The notes under the pieces are model-generated. The model was not told the origin of the DNA. It ran no database searches and worked only from the letters and a program-made list of their open reading frames with translations. The translations under genes were made by a program, and so were the position numbers. A DNA stretch of 64,000 nt from Eulemur rufifrons. Lineage: Eukaryota; Chordata; Mammalia; Primates; Lemuridae. This document shows, piece by piece, positions 11,386 to 22,738 of the stretch; within the stretch, counting starts at the first letter, position 1; each line of letters starts with the position of its first letter. Location: the NCBI RefSeq assembly GCF_041146395.1, contig NC_090995.1, positions 15,846,418 to 15,910,417 of the forward strand, written 5' to 3'.

Positions 11386-11701
11386 GTGTGTTTCCCAAAT
11401 TCAGTCCGATGTGCATTACTGTGTGCCTGCTGCTCACTAGAGGTTCTGTACCAGACATCAGCCACAGTGGGGATAAAGTCAAAGGCCATTCCCACAGGAG
11501 GGTCCCAGGCTAGTATAGGGGGCCGTGCAGACAAATAGTTGCAGTCATTATAGACAAATAGCTGCAGTCATTAGTTCGTGCTGTTCTTAATCAGATCTTT
11601 CTTGGATTATACTTTGTAGCTTGTTATTAGTGGTATAGAGCAGACTTACTGACTTTCGTGTACTTTATCTTGTTACGCACTGTTTCACAGGGAATGTAGA
11701 G

Positions 11702-11955
11702 AGCCTTAGTTAAGGAGAACGGGCTCCAGAAAGAGATAACTTTGGCTCAATTCCCAGGTCTGTCAGCAACTTGATGAATAAATTTGGGCAATTTACTTGA
11801 CCTTTTTGTACCTCAGCCTCCTCTTTGTCTATAAAGTGAGGTCGATAGTACTGTCATAGCGATGTTGTGAAACTACTATGAGTTAAGTATGTAAAGCACT
11901 AGGAGTAAAGCCTGGCACATAGTAGATGCTCAGAAAATTGTATTCTATTATTTCT
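11702..11955 (+). repeat. MIR SINE, plus orientation
   Basis: Landmarks in order are AATTCCCAGGTCTGTC, AATTTACTTGACC, CCTCCTCTTTGTCTATAAAGTG, TGTAAAGCACTAGGAGTAAA and CCTGGCACATAGTAGATGCTC. Confidence 0.85.
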
Positions 11956-12991
11956 GAGTTTAATTACTTTTTAGATGACACTTTTATACTTTTTAGGTAG
12001 ATAGCTACATCATCTGTATATAATCTCTTCCAATCTGTATGTTGCTACTTTCTATTTTGTGACATTTTTAGATCATTCAAATCTCAATGGTGATGGAATG
12101 GAAATACCTTTACTGTCTTCTGATAAAAAATGATGGCTGTTCATTTCAGATATGAAAATCTTTATCAATTAAGAGAGAATCCTGTTTGTAGTTGGGGTTG
12201 AAATTTGTTAAAAAATAGGTGTTTAATTTTATTTAATGGAGTCACCTAAGAGTATATGCTTTCTAAATTTTACTCATTAATGTGGTATTAATACATTTCA
12301 TTAAAGTAGTATTATAATCCTAGTAGTATTTACCTGATGTGAAAGATTCTTTTAGTATCTTGTTGAATCCTTAAAACAAACTGTGGGGTTTTCTTTTCTT
12401 AAGTATTATACATACTGTGTGGAAATTTACAAAATACAATTAAATGCAAAAATACAAGGAGGTTATAAAAAATTATCCATTGTCCCATCATTTGAAAACA
12501 ATCACTTTTCAGATTTGGTATGTATCCTTCCACTGACACTCTCTAGGTCTGGTGCTTTTATAGGAATAGCTCTTGCCTGACTTTTTTCTCAATTATATGG
12601 TTAAAATTCTGATTCGATGTTCCAACTTTTTTTTTTTTTTTTTGGTCTAAATATTTCCCCACAACAAGGCCATAAAGATATTCTCTTAAATATTCTGGCA
12701 AACGTTTTAAATTTTGACTTTCACATTGCAAGCCTTTGAGTCACCTGGAGGTTGTTTGAACATAGGAATTAATTTTAACTTTTTTAGTATAAATAGTCCC
12801 CAGATTGCTAATCTCTGTAACTTTATCATATATCAGCTTTGCAAATGTTTTACATTAAATTTTAATATAAAATTAATAGGAGATAATTAATGAGAAATGC
12901 TTAGTGTCTTTTATTTCTCATCTTTAATTTGGTTTTTATTTAGTTATCTTAAATAAACATTGTTCCTGATTTCAAGCTAAGTATATCAACC

Positions 12992-13332
12992 TTTTTTTTT
13001 TTTTTTTTTTTTTTCCAGACAGAGTCTCACTCTGTTGCCCAGGCTAGAGTGCCGTGGCATCAGCCTTGCTCACAGCAACCTCAGACTCCTGGGCTCAAGG
13101 GATCCTACTGCCTCAGCCTCCTGAGTAGCTGGGACTATAGCCACCCACCACCATGCTGGGCTAATTTTTTCTATATATATAATTTTAGCTGTCCATATGA
13201 TTTCTTTCTGTTTTTAGTAGAGACGGGGTCTCACTCTTGCTCAGGCTGGTCTCGAACTCCTGACCTTGAGCGATCCACCCGCCTTGGCCTCCCAGGGTGC
13301 TAGGATCACAGATGTGAGCTACTACACCCGGC
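12992..13332 (-). mobile_element. Lemur-type Alu, minus orientation
   Basis: It has a leading poly-T, the TCTCACTCTGTTGCCCAGG box, GTGCCGTGGCATCAG, the TATATATA segment and a second TAGTAGAGACGGGGTCTC. The flanking duplication is about 14 bases (TAAGTATATCAACC at 12,978-12,991 and TTAATATATCAACC at 13,333-13,346). Confidence 0.9.
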
Positions 13333-13461
13333 TTAATATATCAACCTTTATAAGAGCATTTATTATTGTGAAAACTATATTTGAGCCAGTGGTTACAAAA
13401 TTAAGTTCGAGGTAATTAAAGTCAATGAAAAACCTTTTGGTTTTCTGCTTTTCTATTTTAG

Positions 13462-13553
13462 ATATGCAACTCTTGCTTTCCAAAAAAAAAAAAAAAAACA
13501 CAAAAAACGGTGATATAAAGATGGCTGTGAAGGAAATGAATGGTGCCAAAAAG
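13462..13553 (+). pseudogene. RBM44: RBM44-like exon d with frame-shifting poly-A tract
   Basis: The acceptor is TTCTATTTTAG and the donor GTAGGG. It reads YATLAF, then C and 17 As, then CAC and six As, and resumes in another frame as GDIKMAVKEMNG. The A-tract falls where the RRM has a Lys/Asn-rich loop, so it probably expanded from a native A-run. The original frame meets TGA just after the tract. Confidence 0.75.
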
Positions 13554-14854
13554 GTAGGGGACTGCTGCTTTCCAGTCTTTTCTTTTCTTCTTTATTCTTG
13601 AATAGTGCTACTCTGTAAGTAACTAATTATTATACTTTCATCACTTTTTATAGCTAATGTTATCTCATAATTATTAAAACCATAAATGTAGTCATTTTAT
13701 TTTTTTATGGCCTCATCTGTACCTCACTGAGGTTTTAAACACGATGTGGAAAATGATGGAAGTTCGCTCTGCCTCCTGCTCATCCTGTGACTCTGGGAGA
13801 GCTACCTCACTCTCTGAGCTTTTTGTCTTAAAATGAGTGTAATAGTTCTTACCTGAAATATTTATAAGTTTAAATGAGCTTAATATGGAAAAATTCTTAG
13901 TACAGTGTACTGAGGATGTACTCAGTAAGTACAGCTATTATCGTCGCTATTACATACCAGTAATTTGGCTTTTTCTTGGAGAGCTCATTTTTTCTGTGGT
14001 TTCAACTATCACTTTAAACTATCACATTCCAATCTTTTCACTTATTTACTGAACAAAGAGTTATTACATACCAACTGTGTACATTATTCTAGGAACTGGG
14101 AAAGCAACAGTGAACAAAATAGACAAAAATCTGTGCTTTTATATGAAGCTTAAATCTAGTGGGAGAGATAATGGCAATAAGTAAAATGTAATATTCTAGT
14201 GTGACAGAGCTAATATTTTATGTATTTTGCCCTGACTTTTCATCTAGGATTTAAAGTCTGAGCCCTTCCTTTGTTGAATTTTTGCAGGATTTACAGTGGT
14301 TTTGCACCATTTATAGTCTATTTGCATGGTTATTGGTAACTAATTGATCATTTTAATTATATCTTTCACAAGTGAAGGAGGCTGCACTTTATATTACTAG
14401 TCCCCCTTCCCTTCATAACCAGTGATACAATTCTGGGCATGTAGTTTGTGTTCATTACATAAAGTATTTAGTAAATAAAATATAGAATATTTATAATTAC
14501 TCTTCAGACCAACCTTTATCAGGTGGGTTGGTTATGTCCTGTCTTTGGAGGGTTGAGAAAATAGTTACACCATTTGCTCTGTTCTGGGGTTCAGAGGAAG
14601 AATCCCAGTTGAGGAAGGCTGATTTAGACACAGTCTCATAGACTTTATCATTACTATAAAAAATTATGTTGGGCATGTTTTCTTAATACATAGCCCTGAA
14701 CACCGCTGAAGTAAATTTACTTGGTATAAATAATCTTAAAGTAAAAATTTCAGAGCAATTTATTTTATTTATAATTTTAAAATTTATTTTAATTGAATAA
14801 GCTGGATTATCACTATGTAATGGTTTTAAGAAAACTTTTAAAATGCTTATTTAG
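13554..14854. other. Intron with a MIR
   Basis: AT-rich sequence holding one MIR at about 13,736-13,955. A further RBM44 exon (linker after the RRM) would be expected here, but I could not find one. Confidence 0.4.
13736..13955 (+). repeat. MIR SINE, plus orientation
   Basis: It contains CATCCTGTGACTCTGGGAGA, CTCTCTGAGCTTTTTGTCTT, TTCTTACCTGAAATA and a TACTCAGTAAGTACAGCTATTA 3' part split across the usual MIR tail. It is a diverged copy. Confidence 0.7.
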
Positions 14855-14997
14855 GGTGTCAAGAATTGTAAACAAATTGAACCTGCTACATTATTACCTG
14901 ATGCACCTTTTAGATTCATACCTCCAAGTACATTGAACTTGCGTAGCTTCACCAAGATCATGAAGTGACTGGCTGAACTACATCCAGAAGTCAGCAG
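14855..14997 (+). pseudogene. RBM44: RBM44-like exon e with in-frame stop
   Basis: The acceptor is TTATTTAG and the donor CAG|GTAAGA. It reads [20 protein letters not shown], then [20 protein letters not shown] (14,976-14,978), and LAELHPEVS. A CGA or AGA arginine codon probably stood at the stop. The exon ends in phase 2. Confidence 0.75.
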
Positions 14998-15133
14998 GTA
15001 AGAACTAAAATTATATTTTAATTGGTCTTAAGCTTTTTATGTAAAAGCATAGTTCCATTCAATAACTTAGCTGTAGTCAGATTGTGTTACTTTGGAAAAG
15101 ACAAATGCTCATGTATGTTTCCACTTTGCATAG

Positions 15134-15260
15134 AGATCATATTATAGAAGCTCTTCAGGAAGTAAGAATAAATCCTAAAGGGTTTCTGAATGGCTTATCT
15201 GTTAATACTGTTGTGGAAATGACTTCATCCGTTCTGAAAAACTCTTGTTTTTGTTCCTAA
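15134..15260 (+). pseudogene. RBM44: RBM44-like terminal coding exon
   Basis: After acceptor TTTGCATAG it completes Arg and reads [20 protein letters not shown], then [16 protein letters not shown], ending at TAA (15,258-15,260). The exon itself is open, and its C-terminal position and phase agree with exon e. Confidence 0.75.
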
Positions 15261-15439
15261 CTGGAAGCAGAGATCATACAACATATTCTTTTTTATTTAA
15301 ATATTACTTTAAAATTTTAAGCTATTGATTTCTTTTTTCACATAAAATGAATATTAACTTAAAAATAATAAAATATAAAATTTAAAAACAAACATATTAC
15401 TATTAATATAAAACCATTTACCCCAAAATTGCTTGGTTT

Positions 15440-15890
15440 AACATTCGTCATCTCACAGTTTGCAGATTAAGATTCAAGGCTGGCTTAGCTGGGTAGTTTG
15501 CATTCAGAGTCTTTCATGTTGCAGTAAAGAAGTTGGCCTGGACCGTAGTCATCCAGAGGCCACACTGAGCCTGGAGGGTCTCCTAAGACGGCTCATTCAC
15601 ATGGCTGTTGGCAAGAGGCCTCAATGCCTTACTGCATGGGCCTTTCCACAGGACTCCTTGAATCCCTTTACATTGTGGCAGCTGGCTTCCCCTGAGCAAG
15701 AGAGCAAGGGGGAAGCTGCTCTGACCCACCCTCAGGAATCACAATTGATCATTTTGCCACATTCTATTAGATGAAGGTCACTACATGCATCTCATACTCA
15801 AGGGGAGGGAAATTTAACCCCACCTCTTAAAGAAAGGCATATCAAAGAATTTGTTTATATATTTTAAAATGACCACCAGTGAACATATAC
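15440..15890 (+). repeat. Old interspersed repeat, class uncertain
   Basis: The stretch has the pattern TCACAGTTTGC...CAAGGCTGGCTTAGCTGGG...CATGGCTGTTGGCAAGAGGC...CTCAAGGGGAGGGAA...ATCAAAGAATTTG, which I know from a widespread mammalian repeat, possibly of the MaLR/LTR group. I cannot assign the family by eye. A 104-residue open frame inside it is not a gene. Confidence 0.5.
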
Positions 15891-16481
15891 AATACCTTTT
15901 TACAACATAGGAGAGACTTCTGTTTCCGGTAATAGGTGTGTAGATGACTGAAGCCAACTGTCCACTGAGAACAACTACAAAAGCTGAATAAATATTAAAA
16001 AAAAAAAAATCTGCTTGAAGGCACGGATGAGCTATCAAGATAATGATGAATTACTGGATAAGGGTACAAAGAGGGGTCTCAAAGTATGCCCAGTGTTTAG
16101 GGGTACTTTCCCCCAGTATTATTTGCAGAGGGGAAGCTAGGAGTGCATGGGCCATTTTGATAGCATCGAAGCCGGGGGCATGGGGTCTTGGTAAATTCTC
16201 AGCATGGAAGTTCGGACCCCAGTGGGCTGTACTTGAGGAGAACAAGTTTGAACCCTAGAAATACATGTTGCTCAGAAGGGCTGTAACTCAGCTTCAAAAT
16301 TTAGTCCCTAAATCAGATTGAGATGATCTTGGGTCATGAGTTCTCCCCGGCACCTGGAAGAAATGAAAGTAAGACTTCTATGGAGGAAAAGAATATCATT
16401 TTAGGCCTCAAATTATTTATGCCAACAATTTTGTACTTGTTAGCTTATTTTATAAATAAGAACATACAATCAAAATCATGG

Positions 16482-16612
16482 CCAGTGGGCACAGTGGCTC
16501 ACACCTGTAATCCCAGCACTTCAGGAAGCTGAGGCAGAAGGATCAGTTGAGGCCAGGAGTTTTGAGACCAGCATGGACAATGTAGACAGACTCCATCTCT
16601 ACAAAAAATGAG
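16482..16612 (+). repeat. Alu left-monomer (FLAM-like)
   Basis: It begins GGCCAGTGGGCACAGTGGCT and continues CACACCTGTAATCCCAGCA, ending at CTCCATCTCTACAAAAAATG. Only the left arm is present and no right arm follows. Confidence 0.8.
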
Positions 16613-16639
16613 GAAGACATCTCAAAAGCTCAGGGAAAG

Positions 16640-17200
16640 CTAGGCCTCCCACACCAGTTAGCCCAGCTGTGGCTGCAAAGGACAAGTTCTTCAAGGAAAT
16701 GCAAAGTGCCACTCTAGTGAACACATGAATGACAAAAAAGCAAAACAGCTTTATTGCTGATACAGAGAAAGTTTGTGAGCTCTGGATAGATCACCCCAGC
16801 TACAACATTCCCTTCAGCCAAAACCTAATTTAGAGCAGGCTCCTCTCTTGAATTCCATGAAGACTGAGAGAGGTGAGGAAGCTGCAGAAGAAAAGGATGA
16901 AGCTAGAAGTTGGTGCATGAGGCTTAAGTAACGAAGCCATCTCCATAACATAAAAGTGCAAGGTGAAGGAGCAAGTGCTGATGGATAAGCTGTAGCAAGT
17001 TATCCATAACATCTAGCTAGGATAATTCATGAAGGGTGATACACTAAACAACAGATTTTTAATGTAGAACACATAGTCTTCTGTTAGGGGATACCATCTG
17101 AGACTTTCATAGCTGGAGAAGTCAATGCCTTGCTGCAAAGGACAGGCTGACTCTTGTGAGGAGCTACTACAACTGGTGACTTAAAATGGAAGCCTGTGCT
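16640..17200 (+). mobile_element. Tigger1-like transposase remnant
   Basis: The stretch resembles the interior of the Tigger1 (pogo/mariner superfamily) transposase gene: AAGTGCCACTCTAGTGAACA, AACATTCCCTTCAGCC, CATAACATAAAAGTGCAAGG and ACACTAAACAACAGATTTT occur in the expected order. It is truncated at both ends and has frameshifts. The family assignment is from memory. Confidence 0.75.
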
Positions 17201-18094
17201 CATTTACTGCTCTAGAGTTGAAGGGTCTCCAGCTATTTCTCTCTCTTCTTTTCTGGCTACTCTGAAACCTGCTAACTTTTCCTATTGATGTCCAGGTAAC
17301 TCATCGTTTACGGTATCAACAATTGAGAGGCTACTTGGAGATCCTGATGCCAGTTACTGCTGAAAGGTGTGTGAAAATATTGCGGTTTTGCTCTTGTGAC
17401 CCTCACTGCAGATACAGTTTACTTCCACTGATTCAGTGTCTATAGAGAGGTACACAGAAGGTGTTTCTAAACGCACTGTCATCTAATATTAACCGTACCA
17501 TTAGGGACTCACAGTTGTCCTAGAAGTTGTGGTCAGAAGAGCTTAAATTGAAAGCTTCAGTTTTCCCTTGGTCTCGTCCATTTTTGTCCCACACTTTACA
17601 AGCTAGCCAGTTATGCATACATTATGCTGTTCTAACAAAGTTTGGGCCTAGGGAAAAAGTTTCTAAATTAGTAATTTCTCTGTAGTAATTTACTTTAAGA
17701 TAAAAAGTGAATGATGGTTACAATCCAGAGAATCTCAAAACAGTCTTACTCTTTATAAATATTGCATGTACGCAAGTGTATACACACACACCCCCAAAAT
17801 TGTTTTGAGACCATTTAGATTGTTTTCAAAGCAGCCTAATCTTGATCCTCATGCAAAAGCCACGTTACTGGCTTTGTATCGTTGTTTGAGGTGCTGAGGA
17901 TTGGCGCTGAAAGTTTCCCCCCTCCCTCTCAGTCTACAGTCAGGTGATCTGATGTTGATGTGGGATTCAGAAAACTAACTGAAAACGAAGGCTTCAGAAG
18001 CAAAAATGTTCTGACCTTGCCTTGTGTGCCTGCCTCTTGTACCAATCCTTCCCTGAAGCCAGCCATAAAAACCAGCATCCCTGTACCCAAGTCA

Positions 18095-18400
18095 TGGTGG
18101 CTCATGCCTTAATCCTAGCACTCTGGGAGGCTGAGATTGGCAGAGTGCTAGAGGTCAGGGGTTTGAGACCAGCCTGAGCAAGAGCAAGACCCTGGCTCTA
18201 CTAAAAATAGAAAGAAATTAGCTGGACAACTAAAAATATATAGAAAAAATTAGCCGGGCATGGTGGCACATACCTGTAGTCCCAGCTACTCAGGAGGCTA
18301 AAGCAGCAGGTTTGCTTGAGCCCAGGAATTTGAGGTTGCTATGAGCTAGGCTGATGCCAGGGCACTCTAGCCAAAAAAAAAAGAAAGAAAAGAAAAATGT
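18095..18400 (+). mobile_element. Alu within the duplicated segment (5' clipped)
   Basis: Plus-orientation dimeric Alu: GGTGGCTCATGCCTTAATCC, a lemur-type middle with CAACTAAAAATATATAG, and TACCTGTAGTCCCAGCTACT. Only AAGTTGCTTTTA after the tail is retained (18,401-18,412). Confidence 0.85.
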
Positions 18401-19192
18401 AAGTTGCTTTTAAAAACCCTCAGGTGGTTAATACAGTAAAAAAGTTACAAATTAGAATAAATTTTAAATCATCAGTGCTAACACCTCACAAGTAATTTTA
18501 ACTCAAATACAATGTATCTTAATTCAGCTTCTGTTCCACAGTACCCTGGACTTACTCTCTTCTGTTACACTTTATTGTGCTTCCTTCAGTAATTGTGTTA
18601 CTCTGAACTATAAACTCTGCAATGGCAAGAACTCTCTTAACTTGTTCACCTCAGCACCTAGCAAGTGTATGGCACATAGCAGAGTTTCAATAAATAACAA
18701 TGTATAATAAATAAAGTTAAGACATTAAAATTGCATATATTCTACTTGTACAAAAAATGCAATTTTAATGTGATTTTATGAAACAGATTTAATTATGAAG
18801 TAACTTGAACTATAAAAGCACTTATTTAAAATAAAACTAGCTTACCTACTATACTTATTATTCAGTTTAAAAAATAAAACTTTGTGTACAAGTTTTCAGC
18901 AACACACATTTTCCAACTAACATATAAGATAATGTGATCTGGAAATGTGTCACTCTCATTTCTGAAGAACATATAGATAGCAGTCTATATGACTCCTTCA
19001 AAACTCTGATGCAACAGTATTCTATTACCGTCATCATTTCTCTTTTTAATTTTACATAAAGGTAGACAAACTTTTAGCCATTTATGGAGCAAACAGTCTG
19101 GACAATTGCTGATGTTACCAACTGTAAGTGAAATCTGCCGCATACCCAGTGCAAATGCAACTTTACAATGATTTAATAGTGTGAACAAATTG
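18095..19192. repeat. Left copy of a 1.1 kb local duplication (derived copy)
   Basis: About 1,098 bases match 21,660-22,738 in direct orientation. The copy contains an Alu lacking its first bases and a flanking target duplication on the left, then AT-rich unique sequence. The Alu therefore did not insert here; the segment was copied from the other locus. Confidence 0.88.
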
Positions 19193-21638
19193 GCTACCAC
19201 TTAGAAAAATAAAAAAATTGAACTGTGAAACATTTAAAAAAGTGTAACTTTCAAAACTTAGAGCTTAGATCCATCCCCGGAGATTCTGGTTTAATGTTTT
19301 TTTAAAAAATTTAAAAAGCAATTTAGATGCTCACTCATGATTGAGAACCAGCATGCTAAATATTGTTTCTTCCTAATGTGACTTGTGTAGCACTGTCACC
19401 TAAAATCCCAAATAATTCATTTAAAACAATATGGTACAAATACTACTGTAACTAAGGCTTACAATAGTACATTTTTCATCAGCATTTGTCTAAAAATGCA
19501 GGTGAACCAAGAGAAAGTCCAACTTTATATTAGACTGCTCGTCGTTTGGCTTTTAAGTCACTTGAAAGTAACACTAGTTTTATTTGAATAGTCCTTAACA
19601 AAAATAAAAACTTTCAAATGATTCAAATGGCAGTTTCTTGCCTGAAACAAACCAACATGAATATTAATCACAAGTAAGAGGCTTCTTAAGATTGTGTAGA
19701 ACATATATGTGAAGAGTGGTAAATAAGTAGGTATTTCAAAAGAAACGTTTCAGGTATGTTGATATTAAATGATATTAAACTTGATATTTCCAAACATATT
19801 AGAGAAATGATAAATTATAAGTACAGTAGAAAAAAATTTACTTTAGACTTTATATTGTCTATAATTTAAAAAGATAACATCTCTAATGGTAAATACACCT
19901 CCTCCCAATACCTATTAAATTTGTCATCAATGGAAATCCCAAATAAATTATTCTTATTTTTTGACCAGGCAGTTAAAATAAGCATATTTTATATTAATTG
20001 GGGAAGGGCCCCATGTCAAAATTCAATTGAAAATTAAGGACTTGCTCTCTCAAACAGCATTTTTCAGATGCACTTTTGAGATAGAAAAACAATAAGCAGG
20101 TAAATCAAGAATCTACAAAAAGAGAAAACTAAAAAATTCATAATAGCTTTCAAGTAGAGAGAGCTTCTCTATACTTAGCCTTCCTTAAAAAAATTTTTTT
20201 CTAAAATCTTTCCATAGCTATCAAATATGAGAAAATCATATTTAATAACACACTGGAACATTACTGTGGATGGCTGTCAGGATGATCTGGATCTGTGGAT
20301 GCTATAACTCACTTGATCTGTTACTTTCTTCACCACATGCTTCTCATGAAATGGTATTTTATTTTAGATGACAGTGCACATCTAATGGAATTCTGAAGCC
20401 TTAGCATTTACCACAGCTTTCAAGAAATTAGCTATTTCAATGTAAATTGAACTTATCCAGGAGAAGGTATGTTAAAAGATTCCTCAAGACAATGACTTCC
20501 GCTTTGAAGACAAGAATGCTTTAATGTTGGAGTTAATTCAAGTGTTTTCAAACATTTTTCTCCATTACATAAGTATTAAAATAAAGATCATAGGTCTCCC
20601 CGCCTCCACTGCTCCTGCCTCAAGTTATCTTTTTAACATGAGCTACCATAGTGACAGCAAGAAAATGAGCCAATTATCCACACTTGTTCTTTGATTGCCA
20701 GGTATCATCACCAGTGAAATTGGAATTAACGAGAAGTTTATATATGGAATGTTTTGATTACCAGGAGTTTCCTAATATCCCTGCCTTTCCACCTCCTGCT
20801 TTTGTAGGTAGAATGAGCATAGTTTTTATATTCTGTTAATATTACATACTTTTGGAGACTTATAAAGGTACATTGGGAACATGAAGGCATATCAGTACAA
20901 AGACCCAAGAGGTTGATGGGTTTTAGGGAGACAGAATAGCATAACATACTACAGGTTTGGTAGTCCTACCCATGGATTGAAACCAATTTGATTATGTCTG
21001 TGTGAACTTGGGTACCAGCAATTTAACTGTGTCTCTTCCCTTATTATAAAATCATTATAACAACATTCCCCTCATGATGCTGTCGTGAAGACTAAATAGA
21101 AAATGTACACTGCCTAGTATGGAAGATGCTCAATGATGGACATCTTAAAAAAGAAATGGTAGTGCCACAGGCATTGTTTGTGATAAAACCTAGCTTGCTA
21201 GAAACTGCTTGCAAAGTGGACTTGCAAAGTGATCTAATGTGCATAGTCAAATTAAAATGTATGTAAGTCAGATTCTCTTGCTATAAACCATAGCATCTAA
21301 CTAAATTTTTTTAAGTAGTATTTTTAATCCCACTTATGAGAATTAATCTGACAAGCTCTCAACAGAAATCCATTGAAAAATATTTGTATATCTTGCTTTT
21401 ATGTCCATATGATAAATGCTTAAACTAAGAACCTACATTCTTTAAATTATATTTTACATTTACTTAACATACAAGCTGACCAAACCAGAAAAAAAAAACA
21501 AAAAACCAACACTGAAAACCTTTACATGGGTCTACCTTTCACTTAAATGCCCAGATAATATCTGGAGAACATAATATATATTTGATATTTAATACAGGTC
21601 TACTTTATAACAGAGTACTGTAAAAAATTAACATAAGA
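19193..21638. other. AT-rich DNA between the two duplicate copies
   Basis: No gene or exon was recognised. A MIR-like stretch lies near 20,955-21,150. The rest is A/T-rich and resembles long 3' untranslated or intronic sequence, with no decisive signal. Confidence 0.45.
20955..21150 (+). repeat. Probable MIR SINE
   Basis: A diverged MIR-like order is seen: GTGTGAACTTGGGTACCAGC, TTAACTGTGTCTCTTCCC, GCTGTCGTGAAGACTAAAT and TAGTATGGAAGATGCTCAAT. Confidence 0.6.

Positions 21639-22738
<1,100 letters not shown>

Larger units (their letters stand above)
11386..13461. other. Intron with a MIR and an Alu
   Basis: It holds a MIR (11,702-11,955), a stretch near 12,400-12,560 that looks like an old diverged repeat, and a lemur-type Alu (12,992-13,332). 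No additional exon is supported. Confidence 0.5.
1933..15260 (+). pseudogene. RBM44: Decayed RBM44-like gene, 3' part with six exons
   Basis: Six plus-strand exons are recognisable, each with AG before and GT after: 1,933-2,054; 11,187-11,263; 11,312-11,385; 13,462-13,553; 14,855-14,997; 15,134-15,260. The first ends in phase 1 and the second supplies two bases, giving Glu; the second ends in phase 0 and the third starts in phase 0; the third ends in phase 2 and the fourth supplies one base. The second exon encodes [14 protein letters not shown], an RRM RNP2 strand; the fourth encodes YATLAF and MAVKEMNG, the RNP1 region and following helix. The last two read as a C-terminal tail ending in TAA. 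From memory this fits RBM44, a germ-cell RRM protein of intercellular bridges. Decay: TGA at 11,318-11,320, TGA at 14,976-14,978, and a 17-A tract in the fourth exon that shifts frame. Retained introns exclude a processed copy; unitary decay versus duplicated copy cannot be settled here. An antisense provirus lies in the first intron shown. Confidence 0.75.
15261..18094. other. Repeat-rich DNA downstream of the pseudogene
   Basis: It contains an unclassified old repeat (15,440-15,890), an Alu left monomer (16,482-16,612) and a Tigger1 remnant (16,640-17,200). From 17,200 to 18,094 I see nothing I can name. No gene is supported. Confidence 0.5.

Noticed and set aside
15460..15774. 104-residue open frame at 15.46 kb
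   Set aside because: It lies inside an old interspersed repeat and has no relation to known proteins that I can see.
18985..19200. 71-residue minus-strand frame duplicated near 22.6 kb as a possible coding exon
   Set aside because: The second copy is part of the same recent DNA duplication, so its preservation is not evidence of selection; the flanks show no splice pair.
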